The notes under the pieces were generated by a model. That model worked only from the letters and a program-made list of their open reading frames with translations. It searched no databases and was not told the DNA's origin. A program made the translations under genes and the position numbers. Shown here in pieces: positions 21,904-31,837 of a DNA stretch of 64,000 nt (positions are counted from its first letter, which is position 1; the number at the start of each line of letters is the position of its first letter). The stretch lies in NCBI GenBank assembly GCA_029721435.1, contig CM056588.1, positions 34,992,930 through 35,056,929 on the forward strand, in the 5' to 3' direction. This stretch comes from Gymnothorax reevesii. Lineage: Eukaryota; Chordata; Actinopteri; Anguilliformes; Muraenidae.

Positions 21904-22243
21904 AGGTACACTAGGCTCCTGCAGATTTGTTACAATATTTAAAAATTCTTAGTCAACCTCTACAGTGATCGATAGAGCTATGAAACACAAGATGTTTGAC
22001 ACTGGAATGAAAAAAATATGTCTATCCTGTAAGGGGCAAGAGCTAAAAAACAACAGCCAATCAAACGTACGACCAACTCAAATGATTGGAATGATACAGT
22101 TGTCAATCATACCCCACGCGCACAGGTTTTCAGGCGTGGCTTTGGAAGCATCATGGTGCGCAGTGATTGGTGGTGGGCGTAGTTGCATTGAACTGCAGCA
22201 TTTGAAAGTTCCGCTCTCAAACCCACGGGCGCCTAGTGTTACT
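21904..22243. mobile_element. TTAA-flanked MITE (340 bp)
   Basis: The element has inverted ends AGGTACACTAGG (left) and CCTAGTGTTACT (right) and lies between TTAA at 21900-21903 and TTAA at 22244-22247. TTAA duplication is typical of piggyBac and Kolobok elements. There is no coding capacity; open frames through it are incidental. Confidence 0.72.
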
Positions 22244-22247
22244 TTAA

Positions 22248-24528
22248 GATAAAGAGGGGGCCAGTGTAACCATGCAATCAGTTCCACTTCAGAGGAAAAG
22301 GTCACAGTATTTCAGCAAGGAGCAGACGCTTAATCAGGAAAGAGGACGGCTCTACTATGAACATCAATCAGTAGAGAGAACTACATCTGAGAGGAAGAGG
22401 ACAGAATCAGCTGCAACCATTAAATACTATCTTTTCCATTAAAATCAGATGGAGTGCCTGTATGCACCTAATGGAGGAGCCCTGGTGAGATGGGGGAGCA
22501 ATGTTTGTGGGAAATGAAAGGGTCGTCACTCCCCCTCCAACTTCCTGTGATGTGGTGCTATCAGGTCACATGATTAGGTTCCTCACGCCACTTCAACAAC
22601 TACGCATGAACAAGCTCTTACTCTGCTTCCCCCTGCAGGGCAGAAGTGAAATTACAGAAGGATGATGAGGAAATCTTTCCTGGGACCCTGGCATGAGGAA
22701 GGTAGGGGGGAGGGTGTGGGTTGTGTGTGTGTGTGTGTGCATGTGTGCGTAAAAAGAGAGTGCAAGGTGGAGCTACAGCTGCAATCTCCCATCTGAACTC
22801 ACTTCCTGTGAAAACTGCACGAGTAACAAATTTAATTGCTGCCAAAAAGAAAGCAATCAATCTGGCAGCAGCAGAGGGTGGCTCTTGATTGATTGCATGT
22901 TATTAGGCATGGCCATACTGCAACAGTTCTCCAGCCCTACAAGATCTCATAATCCAGATCCTATTGATTTACAACATGAACCGTTTGACTTCTGACTTAA
23001 TAATCAGCAATTCTCAACCATGAAAGAACTACAACTGCCGTGGAACCAGATTACGGTATGATTGCTAGAGGAGTGAGATTGGAAATCAAAAATCGATCAA
23101 AAGCAGGATCAGTGATCCTCCTAGTAGCATTTCCTCTTTCCACCCCCTTCTACTTCCATCTGTCCAACATGTCCAATAGAAAAATAAAAACACTGAAGGT
23201 GCGGACATACAAGTCCCAATGACTAATAAACATAACGGCCCCCATTCATTTTCTATGGAGGGCAGAGGATCCGGCTGGGCAGATGATGATGGAGTGAGTT
23301 AACTGACTGCTTGCCGAAACAGAAAGTCACTCCGGTACCAAAAAAAAAAAAAAAAAATGCGCGCCACGTGCAACTCTACCTTGCAGTAGTTCTGTTCCGA
23401 AGTGACCCGTTTACACTCTGTTTCCATGTTGACAATTCTATCTGATATCAGGCAAGATGAAGATCGCATTTCTCCGCTGTATTTGACAGCATCTTCATGA
23501 TGGAATGGTCTCTAATGACATAGCAGCCTAGAAATGCAGCCTTCGCTTTGAGAAACAGCCATATTCGTGAACCTGTTCCAGTACATGCACGTCACATGTG
23601 CCAGAGCACTGAGGTACCTGATGTACATTGAGCATTAAAGACAACAGTGTAACTTACCAAAGGCCTGCAGGTGCTCTTTTCATCTTGACACCATGGCCAC
23701 TGCAGGAGTCAGAGATTAAACAAAACTGGAAAATCCCCTTGCTTCCCAGAAGTCACTGGTGTGACCTTTTGCCTTTCCCTTCAGTTATTTGACCAACAAA
23801 TGCATCGTTGACAAACAACCTAACTATAGATTGTAGGCTATGGTGCATGTGCGTTTCGTGTGCCACCAAAGGGAACATGATAAATGTAGCAGAAGATCTT
23901 TGCAGGCAAAAACAAATAAGAGCATCATTGACACAGGCAACTTTACCCTCCTCAGCAAACTTCCACAAAATTCAACTTACGCCAAGGAAATAACTGCTGT
24001 AATAGCAGTTACAGTATGTGCCACCAGAGGTCAGTTAGGTGAGGCAGAATCCTCATCCTTTAACTATTACTTTCAGTTTGTTCCCTTTTACTTTGCCTGT
24101 TAAGCAAACAAACTGATTGATGGACTCTGAGACTCGTCAAAAGAATGACTGGCCAATTTATACTTCCACAGAATTATTACTCAGGGCTAGTTGGATCAGA
24201 AGTATATGTAATGGCTCAGTATAGTTCCTTACCACTTAAAAAAGTGAAATTTAATACCTGGTTTAATTTTGGTGGGCGTTATTCACAACGATCTTTATGG
24301 GTGTCATTAATTCACAAACCTTGACAAGGAGGAAATAGATTTTTAAATAAAAATCAGTAAATTATTTTGGTGGGTTCCACTGGAACCTTAATATCATACA
24401 GTATTTGTCATATGTAGTTATTTAGAGTTTCTTAATACATTTCTTAGAATAGTTTGAAGTATTATTTGTGCATTACCAGTTAGGGGAGCCAGTAATTTTT
24501 GAGCTCATTACATGTATGTGTTTTTGTG
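22248..24528. other. Gene-free region with microsatellites
   Basis: No supported gene. It contains a (GT)n tract at about 22721-22740 and a poly-A run at about 23340-23357. Confidence 0.4.
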
Positions 24529-24529
24529 T

Positions 24530-24530
<1 letters not shown>

Positions 24531-24565
<35 letters not shown>
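24531..24565. repeat. (CA)n microsatellite
   Basis: A nearly pure CA tract of about 17 units directly abuts the end of the first Tc1-like element. Confidence 0.95.
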
Positions 24566-24568
<3 letters not shown>

Positions 24569-26138
24569 CCTCAAAAAAATAAATGAAGGGAACACTAAAA
24601 TAACACATCCTAGATCTGAATGAAATATTCTTATTAAATACTTTGTTCTTTACATAGTTGAATGTGCTAACAACAAAAGCAAACAAAAATTATCAATGGA
24701 AATCAAATTTATTAACCCATGGAGGTCTGGATTTTGGGGTCACACTCAAAATTAAAGCGGAAAAAACACACTACAGGCTGATCCAACTTTGATGTAATGC
24801 CCTTAAAACAAGTCAAAATGAGGCTCAGTAGTGTGTGTGGCCTCCACGTGCCTGTATGATCTCCCTACAATGCCTGGGCATGCTCCTGATGAGGTGGCGG
24901 ATGGTCTCCTGAAAGATCTCCTCCCAGACCTGGACTAAAGCATCCACCGACTCCTGGACAGTCTGTGGTGCAACGTGGCGTTGGTGGATGGAGCGAGACA
25001 TGATGTCCCAGATGTTCTCAATTGGATTCAGTTCTGGAGAACGGGCGGGCCAGTCCATAGCATCAATGCCTTCGTCTTGCAGGAACTGCTGACACACTCC
25101 AGCCACATGAGGTCGAGCATTGTCTTGCATTAGGAGGAACCCAGGGCCAACCGCACCAGCATATGGTTTCACAAGGGGTCTGAGGATCTCATCTCGGTAC
25201 CTAATGGCAGTCAGGCTACCTCTGGCGAGCACATGGAGGGCTGTGCGGCCCCCCAAAGAAATGCCACCCCCTCCCATCATTACTGACCCACTGCCAAACC
25301 GGTCATGCTGAAGGGTGTTGCAGGCAGAACGTTCTCCATGGCGTCTCCAGACTCCGTCACATGTGCTCAGTGTGAACCTGCTTTCATCTGTGAAGAGCAC
25401 AGGGTGCCAGTGGCGAATTTGCTAATCTTTGTGTTCTCAGGCAAATGCAAAACGTCCTGCACGGTGTTGAGCAGTAAGCACAACCCCCACCCGTGGACGT
25501 CGGGCCCTCATACCATCCTCATGGAGTCGGTTTCTGACCATTTGAGCAGATGCCTGCACATTTGTGGCCTGCTGGAGGTCATTTTGCAGGGCTCTGGCAG
25601 TGCTCCTCCTGTTCCTACTTGAACAAAGGCGAAGGTAGCGGTTCTACTGCTGGGTTGTTGCCCTCCTACGGCTTCCACCACGTCTCCTGATTTACTGGCC
25701 TGTCTCCTAGTGGCGCCTCCATGCTCTGGACACTACGCTGACTGACACAGCAAACCTTCTTGCCACAGCTTGCATTGATGTGCCATCCTGGATGAGCTGC
25801 ACTACCTGAACCACTTGAGTGGGTTGTAGAGTCCGTCTCATGCTACCACTAGAGTCAAAGCATTGCCAGCATTCAAAAGTGACCAAAACATCAGCCAGAA
25901 AGCATAGGAACTGAGAAGTCATCTGTGGTCACCACCCACAGAACCACTCCTTTATTGGGGTTGTCTTGCTAATTGCTAATAATTTCCACCTGTTGTCCAT
26001 TCCATTTGCACAACAGCATGTGAAATTGATTGTATATCAGTGTTACTTCCTAAGTGGACAGTTTGATTTCACAGAAATGTGATTGACTTGGAGTTACATT
26101 GTGTTGTTTAAGTGTTCCCTTTATTTTTTTGAGCAGTG
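24569..26138 (-). mobile_element. Tc1-like transposon A (degenerate)
   Basis: The outer ends share CTCAAAAAAATAAA and GGGAACACT in inverted orientation. The right end reads GAGCAGTG then TA; the left end is trimmed against the CA tract. The transposase lies on the minus strand and is broken. The element sits between a CA tract and a TA tract. Confidence 0.88.
24825..25922 (-). pseudogene. Tc1-like DD34E transposase, broken
   Basis: The N-terminal part (25922 down to 25707) carries the paired-like helix-turn-helix segment [20 protein letters not shown]. The middle is disrupted by frame changes and a stop. The C-terminal part (25400 down to 24825) holds the catalytic core: LFTDESRF, LLMQDNARPH and SPELNPIENIWD, with exactly 34 residues between the second D and the E. 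The product would cut and reinsert the element at TA sites. It cannot be made intact here. Confidence 0.88.
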
Positions 26139-26146
26139 TATATGTA

Positions 26147-26198
<52 letters not shown>
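26139..26198. repeat. (TA)n/(TG)n microsatellite between two Tc1 elements
   Basis: A tract mostly of TA separates Tc1-like elements A and B. It presumably served as the TA target for the insertion of B, because a similar TA tract lies on B's other side. Confidence 0.92.
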
Positions 26199-26200
<2 letters not shown>

Positions 26201-27790
26201 AAACCCAAAACCAGTGAAGTTGGCACGTCATGTAAATCGTAGATAAAAACAGAATACAATGATTTGCAAATCTTTTTCGACTTATATTCAATTGAATACA
26301 CTGCAAAGACAAGATGTTTAATGTTCAAACTGAGAAACTTTTTTTTTTTTTTGCAAATAACCATTAACTTAGAATTTAAAGGCAGCAACACATTGCAAAA
26401 AAGTTGGCACAGGGGCCTTTTTACCACTGTGTTACATCACCTTTCCTTTTAATGACACTCAAGTAAACGTTTGGGAACTGAGGAGACCAATTTTTGAAGC
26501 TTTTCAGGTGGAACTCTTTCCCATTCTTGCTTGATGTACAGCTTAAGTTGTTAAACAGTCCGGGGTGTCCGTTGTCGTATTTTACGCTTCATAATGCGCC
26601 ACACATTTTCAATGGGAGACAGGTCTGGACTACAGGCAGGCCAGTCTAGTACCGGCACTCTTTTACTACGGAGCCATGCTGTTGTAACACGTGCAGAATG
26701 CGGCTTGGCATTGTCTTGCTGAAATAAGCAGGGGCGTCCAAGACGTTGCTTGGATGGCAACATATGTTGCCTGTTTATGTACCTTTCAGCATTAATGGTG
26801 CCTTCACATATGTGTAAGTTGCCCATGCCTTGGGCACTAATACACCCCCATACCATCACAGATGCTGGCTTTTGAACTTTGCGCCTATAACAGTCCGTAT
26901 GGTTCTTTTCCTCTTTGGTCCGGAGGACACGACGTCCACAGTTTCCAAAAACAATTTGAAATGTGGACTCGTCAGACCACAGAACACTTTTCCACTTTGC
27001 ATCAGTCCATCTTAGATGAGCTTGGGCCCAGCGAAGCCGGCGGCGTTTCTGGGTGCTGTTGATAAATGGCTTTCGCTTTGCATTGTAGAGTTTTAACTTG
27101 CACTTGCAAATGTAGCGACAAACTGTAGTTACTGACAGTGGTTTTCTGAAGTGCTCCTGAGCCCATGTGGTGATGTCTTTTACACACTGATGTCGGTTTT
27201 TGATGCAGTACCACTTGAGGGATCGAAGGTCACGGGCATTCAATGTTGGTTTTCGGCCTTGTCGCTCACGTGCAGTGATTTCTCCAGATACTCTAAACCT
27301 TTTGACGATATTACGGACCGTAGATGATGAAATCCCTAAATTTCTTGCAATAGCTTGTTGAGAAATGTTGTTTTTAAACTGTTTGACAATCAGCTCACGC
27401 ATTTGTTCACTAAGTGGTGACCCTCGCCCCATCCTTGTTTGTGAATGACCGAGCATTTCAGGGAAGCTGCTTTTATACTCAATCATGGCACCCACCTGCT
27501 CCCAATTAGCCCGTTCACCTGTGGGATGTTCCAAGTGTTTGATGAGCATTCCTCAACTCTCTCAGTCTTTTTTGCCACTTGTGCCAGCTATTCTGAAACA
27601 TGCTGCGGGCATCAAATTCCAAATGAGCAAATATTTGCAAAAAAATTACAAAGTTTACCTGTTCGAACATTAAGTAACTTGTCTTTGCAATGTATTCAAT
27701 TGAATATAGGTTGAAAAGGATTTGCAAATCAATGTATTCTGCTTTTATTTATGATTTACAAAACACGCCAACTTCACTGGTTTTGGGTTT

Positions 27791-27792
<2 letters not shown>
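26199..27792 (-). mobile_element. Tc1-like transposon B, nearly intact
   Basis: The inverted termini begin CAAAACCCAAAACCAGTGAA on both sides. Similarity extends inward about 130 bp, through GATTTGCAAATC and TATTCAATTGAATA. Each end abuts TA within a long TA tract. The spacing of about 1.6 kb and the single long minus-strand transposase frame are normal for Tc1 elements. Confidence 0.92.
26551..27432 (-). CDS. Tc1-like DD34E transposase, C-terminal stop
   Basis: The frame is open from upstream of 27432 (also open to 27549) to a TAA at 26551. The proposed start is the methionine at 27432 (MGRGSPLSEQMREL), just before the first helix-turn-helix; the 39 codons upstream look like non-coding leader. 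Features: HTH with QQAIARNLGISSSTV, an AT-hook-like GRKPT, and catalytic VLWSDEST, FQQDNAKPH and SPIENVW, with 34 residues between the second D and E. It is slightly short: the same frame continues past the TAA with about 30 plausible C-terminal residues. The stop therefore looks like a recent nonsense change rather than the natural end. Confidence 0.88.
   Translation of the reverse strand: MGRGSPLSEQMRELIVKQFKNNISQQAIARNLGISSSTVRNIVKRFRVSGEITARERQGRKPTLNARDLRSLKWYCIKNRHQCVKDITTWAQEHFRKPLSVTTVCRYICKCKLKLYNAKRKPFINSTQKRRRLRWAQAHLRWTDAKWKSVLWSDESTFQIVFGNCGRRVLRTKEEKNHTDCYRRKVQKPASVMVWGCISAQGMGNLHICEGTINAERYINRQHMLPSKQRLGRPCLFQQDNAKPHSARVTTAWLRSKRVPVLDWPACSPDLSPIENVWRIMKRKIRQRTPRTV

Positions 27793-27839
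<47 letters not shown>
27793..27839. repeat. (TA)n microsatellite right of Tc1 element B
   Basis: A nearly pure TA tract of about 23 units; together with the tract at 26139-26198 it brackets element B. Confidence 0.95.
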
Positions 27840-27841
<2 letters not shown>

Positions 27842-27997
27842 AGCAACAAAATACCGCAAAATAAAGAATAATTTGATGAATTGAGTGTAAATGTGCCCGC
27901 GGAAGTAATAAATTTGATTTTCTAAAATAATTACGCGCAAACGTATTTTCCAGTCTGCCTTTAATAAACTTGCGTTTCTTTGTTTGTTCAGTATATA

Positions 27998-28975
27998 ATC
28001 CCAATTCTGAAATAGTTGGGACAAAGTGCAAATGACTTTCAGATCACAGAGAGCCAGTATCTTATTTACAACAGAACATAAATAACATTTAAAATGTTGA
28101 AACTGAGACATTTTACATTTTTATCCACACAATGATCTTATTTCAAATTTTCTTGCTCCAATAGGTCCCAAAAAAGTTGGGACACAAGCAAAGAAAAAAA
28201 AAAAACAAAAAAAAAAAGGGCGGAAAAAGCAATTAAGACATAAGAGAATCAGCTGAAAGAATATTTAACAGGTAATTAAGTTAACTGGGATAAGGTGTGT
28301 AACATGATTGGCCATAAAAGGGATGTCTTAGAGAGGCTGAGTCTCTCCGAAGTAAAGATGGCCAGAGGCTCTCTAACTTGTGAAGGTTTGCATAAAAAAA
28401 AATGTGAAATACTATAAGAACAATGTCTGAGGGTATGGGGATGCATTAGTGCATATGTTATGGGACACTTGCATGTTTCAAAAAGCACCATGAATGCTGA
28501 AAGGTATATAAAGGTTTTAGAGCAACATATGCTCCCCTCCAGACGATATGCATCTCAGGGAAGGCCTTGTATATTTAAGCTGGACAATGCGAAACCACCT
28601 ATTGCAGCTATTACAACAGCAGGGCTTCGTATTGGAAGATTCCGTGTGCTGAACTGGGCTGCCAGCAGTCCTGATCTTTCACAGATTGAGAACACTTGGC
28701 GCATAATTAAACGAAAAGTCCATCAAAGGAGACCCAAAACTCTCCAGCAGCTGGAAGCCTGAGTGGGATCAAATTCCAATGGCTAAACTCAAGATACTGG
28801 TCTCTCCTCAATGCCCAGGCGCCTCCACTCTGTGTTAAAAAGAAGAGGGGATGCTACACCATGGAAAACAGGGTTCTGTCTCAACTTTTTTGAGACCTGT
28901 AGCAGCCATAGAATTTGAAATGAGCTCATTTTGTGCATAAAATTGTAAAATATTTCAGTTTCAACATTTACAATG
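27998..28975 (+). mobile_element. Tc1-like transposon C, internally deleted
   Basis: The left end reads CCCAATTCTGAAATAGTTGGG after TATAAT. Inner terminal sequence (AAATGTTGAAACTGAGACATT) recurs inverted near 28947-28970, where the right end is cut off. Only the C-terminal third of the transposase remains. A (A)n-rich stretch at about 28190-28217 lies inside. Confidence 0.78.
28460..28762 (+). pseudogene. Tc1-like transposase C-terminal fragment
   Basis: About 100 codons carry the end of a Tc1-type catalytic core: MNAERYIKVLEQHMLPS, FKLDNAKPP and SPDLSQIENTWRIIKRK. The second catalytic aspartate and the glutamate are visible. The N-terminal DNA-binding domain and the first aspartate are missing. 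It belongs to a family different from elements A and B. Confidence 0.82.
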
Positions 28976-29870
28976 ATTTAGCCTAATCCACCTCCTCCTA
29001 AATGCCAGACCACTGTGGGCTCCGTTATCGAAATATCATACAGCCGACCTTTCACTTCAAATGTGCTCCGCATTCTGCAACCACTAAATATGATGAGTGA
29101 CTCCAAAGCTCTCACCAGACAGCTCCGCAGAGTACCGCTCTCACACACTCTTTTGCCCTGGAGAGGCAGAGATGTGTTCTCAGAGGGTGTAGAGAGCCCT
29201 CTAGTGCCAAGTAAACTAATCACAGCCCTTCACAGTCTGAGACAAGGATGGTACAGGCCAGAAGTTAGTGATGCTTCTTTTGTTAGTGTTGTGCTTTCTG
29301 GATCAGCTTCTCTGCATTTACGCAATAATTACCAATTTTAACATCGCGTGAAGCCTCCGGGGAACTACTGGCTTTATTGTTCAAACTGCTATTTTCGGTG
29401 AATATCAGTGAATCTAGGACAGGACGATTATCAAACTGTTCTCAAAATATCAACAATACCTAACCCTAGCCTCACAATGCTGAAAGAGGACCCAAATGAA
29501 TTTGAACAACAGAGAAATTACATTACAGTCCAAAAAGAATACAGAAAAAAAACATTTCTTTTCTATACGGTTTGGTTGAGCCGGCTTGACCCTTAGACCC
29601 ACTGATAATACTGCAATACTACGAAGTAGAATATCTGCCACACAACAAAGGCATCTAAAATGTAAGCGAGATGCGATACACATTAAAGCACAAATTGGAG
29701 TTCTGTAAAACTTTCAGCAGCAAGTGGCGTGACTACATGATGATGTACTTTCCAATCTCTCAAACATTTTTCTGATGATCACCAAGGGTCCTGTAGTTTA
29801 CCAGCAAGTAATCGTATAGTGATGATACAAGTTATAAAAATGTCATGTGAAATTTGAACTTTGACTCATT
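28976..29870. other. Intergenic stretch, no gene recognised
   Basis: A 108-codon plus-strand frame (29015-29341) and overlapping minus-strand frames have no recognisable domain and no supporting splice or polyadenylation context. Confidence 0.35.
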
Positions 29871-29874
29871 GGAG

Positions 29875-30850
29875 GGTAAATGTAAAGGTTACTAAATAAA
29901 AGTTCACATACATTTATAAGACCTCCTGTAATACTTTGTACAATCCTAAGCTCTGAAGAAGTTAGTGATACATGTCATTGAAAATTCAATATGTCAATAA
30001 TGAACTTTAAAGGTCACAGAGGGTCAAGTTGAGGTCAGCGAATGGACATCATATATGACTTCCGATGAGTCTCTAATATAAACCTAGGTTCCATCTATGA
30101 CAGTTTTGGCAATACAAGTCATTGCATTATTTCAAGTTTGACCTTCAAAAGGTCACCAACATTCAAGTTGATTGTCACAAAATGAAAGTTCATGAGTGAC
30201 TTCCTTTCGGTCTGTGACCTTTTAAGAGATAGAAGTAATTGAATTTTCACTATGTCAAGTTTGACCAATATGAAGGTCACCTAATGAAAGTTCAAATATG
30301 ACTTCCTATACCTCTCAAATACAAACATATACTCTGTTACGATTTTGCTGATATAAGTCATTGAAATTTCATTGTAAAGATTGGCCTTTAAAAGGTCACT
30401 GAAGATCAAGTTCAAGGTTGCCAAATTAAACTTAGTACATGACTTCCTGTATGTCCACAATATAAACCTAAGCTCTATCTGTCATAGTTCTGTGATAGAA
30501 GTCATTGAAATTTCATCATGTGAAGTCTAACCTTTGAAGGTCACCAAAGGTCAAGTTCAAGGCTACAAAATGAAAGTTCATATGACTTCCTATAAGTCTT
30601 CAATACATATATGTTCCCAATCTTCTATATTTCGAAGCCTAGAAGCCTTTGAAAATCATAAAAAAACATTTCTTGACCACAAGTTTGACCTTTCAAGGTC
30701 ATCTGAGGTCAACTTTAAGACAGCCAAAATATAGGTCATACAGGGCTTCCGGTGTGTTGACAATACAAACTTAATCTCTATCTGCCACCATTTGGCCTCC
30801 ACAGGCCATCTTGCACATTCATAAAGTACAGCGGCCCCAATAGACCCACT
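29875..30850. repeat. Degenerate tandem repeat, about 140-bp period, AGGTCA-rich
   Basis: A block GACTTCC recurs at about 30057, 30198, 30300, 30441, 30584 and (as GGCTTCC) 30745, so most spacings are near 141 bp. Each unit also has an AAGTCATTG block, a TTTGACCTT block and AAAGGTCACC/AAGTTCAAGG. Units are strongly diverged. Similar units occur at 52.8-53.2 and 62.2-62.6 kb. Confidence 0.75.
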
Positions 30851-31559
30851 TCTGTTGATTCAATCAAAATTGCGCTCACACTGTACATTGAGGGTACAAA
30901 GGGAAGTTGATTGCCTAAATTAGAAAAAAAAAATTTCATGCAGTTTTTGAGAAACTTTTTTTTAATTTCTCAGTCCTATCTTTAGCACTGGGGCCTAAAT
31001 TTAAAGGGCCATAAAACGGACAAAAATGATTAAATCAAAAATTTGCAAAAAAAAAAAAAAAAATTCTGGAGATATGGTCTAGTAGTATGTTATGGCAAAT
31101 TCACAGGAAAATTCATCAGACCAAAATAAAGATAAAAAATGTTCTGGACGACAGACACCACACCACGACAATAACTGCAAAACTGAGTCATGTGACTGCA
31201 GTCCATTAATTAAGTTCTGTATATAATGGTGCACTCAAATATTCGTATCAAAACAAAATACTCCTAAAAAGCAATTCATGATAAAAATAAATAAATAAGA
31301 AATAATAATTTAAAAATCACTTGTGAGAAACAAATACTTAATCTACCATTTTATGCAGACAGTTTAGATTTTCTGTTGCAGAATTAATGCAGCAATGTCT
31401 CATTAGTCTTTCCAAGATGAGATGTAGTAAATTACTAATTGAGAGAATCACAGCAATGAACAGACGTGCAATCCATCATAAAATAACTTCCAAAGAGCAA
31501 ATTGTGTGCAGTCAAAAATACGATATTTGCATACATGAGCAAAGACGTCTGTTTGCAAG
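30851..31559. other. Region downstream of UBL7, no gene seen
   Basis: AT-rich DNA with A runs near 30925 and 31050. It lies beyond the proposed UBL7 polyadenylation signal. Confidence 0.4.
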
Positions 31560-31565
31560 TTTATT
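31560..31565 (-). terminator. UBL7: Candidate UBL7 polyadenylation signal (AATAAA)
   Basis: TTTATT on the plus strand reads AATAAA on the UBL7 strand, about 270 bp past the stop codon. That distance fits a short 3' UTR. The cleavage site is not determined. Confidence 0.45.
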
Positions 31566-31837
31566 CATTTGAAAGCATACAGTCCATAATTTACACTAAT
31601 AAACACAAGTTATAAAAGAAAAAAAAAAAAAACATACCAGAGTTTCACTGTGGACAATTTTCCATCTCTTTAGGAACAGAAAACTAATGCAGCCCAGAAC
31701 AGTTTTTGCTGAGAAGGCGGCACTGGAACCATTATGCATGGGATTAGAATAACAAACGGGCGAATGTCCAGAACAAAAGACCAAAAAGCATGGGACACCT
31801 CCAAATGGACCTCCTGTATCCCAGAATACCCTTCTGC

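Noticed and set aside
29015..29341. 108-codon frame as a gene
   Set aside because: Overlapping minus-strand frames of similar length, no domain, no polyadenylation or promoter signal.
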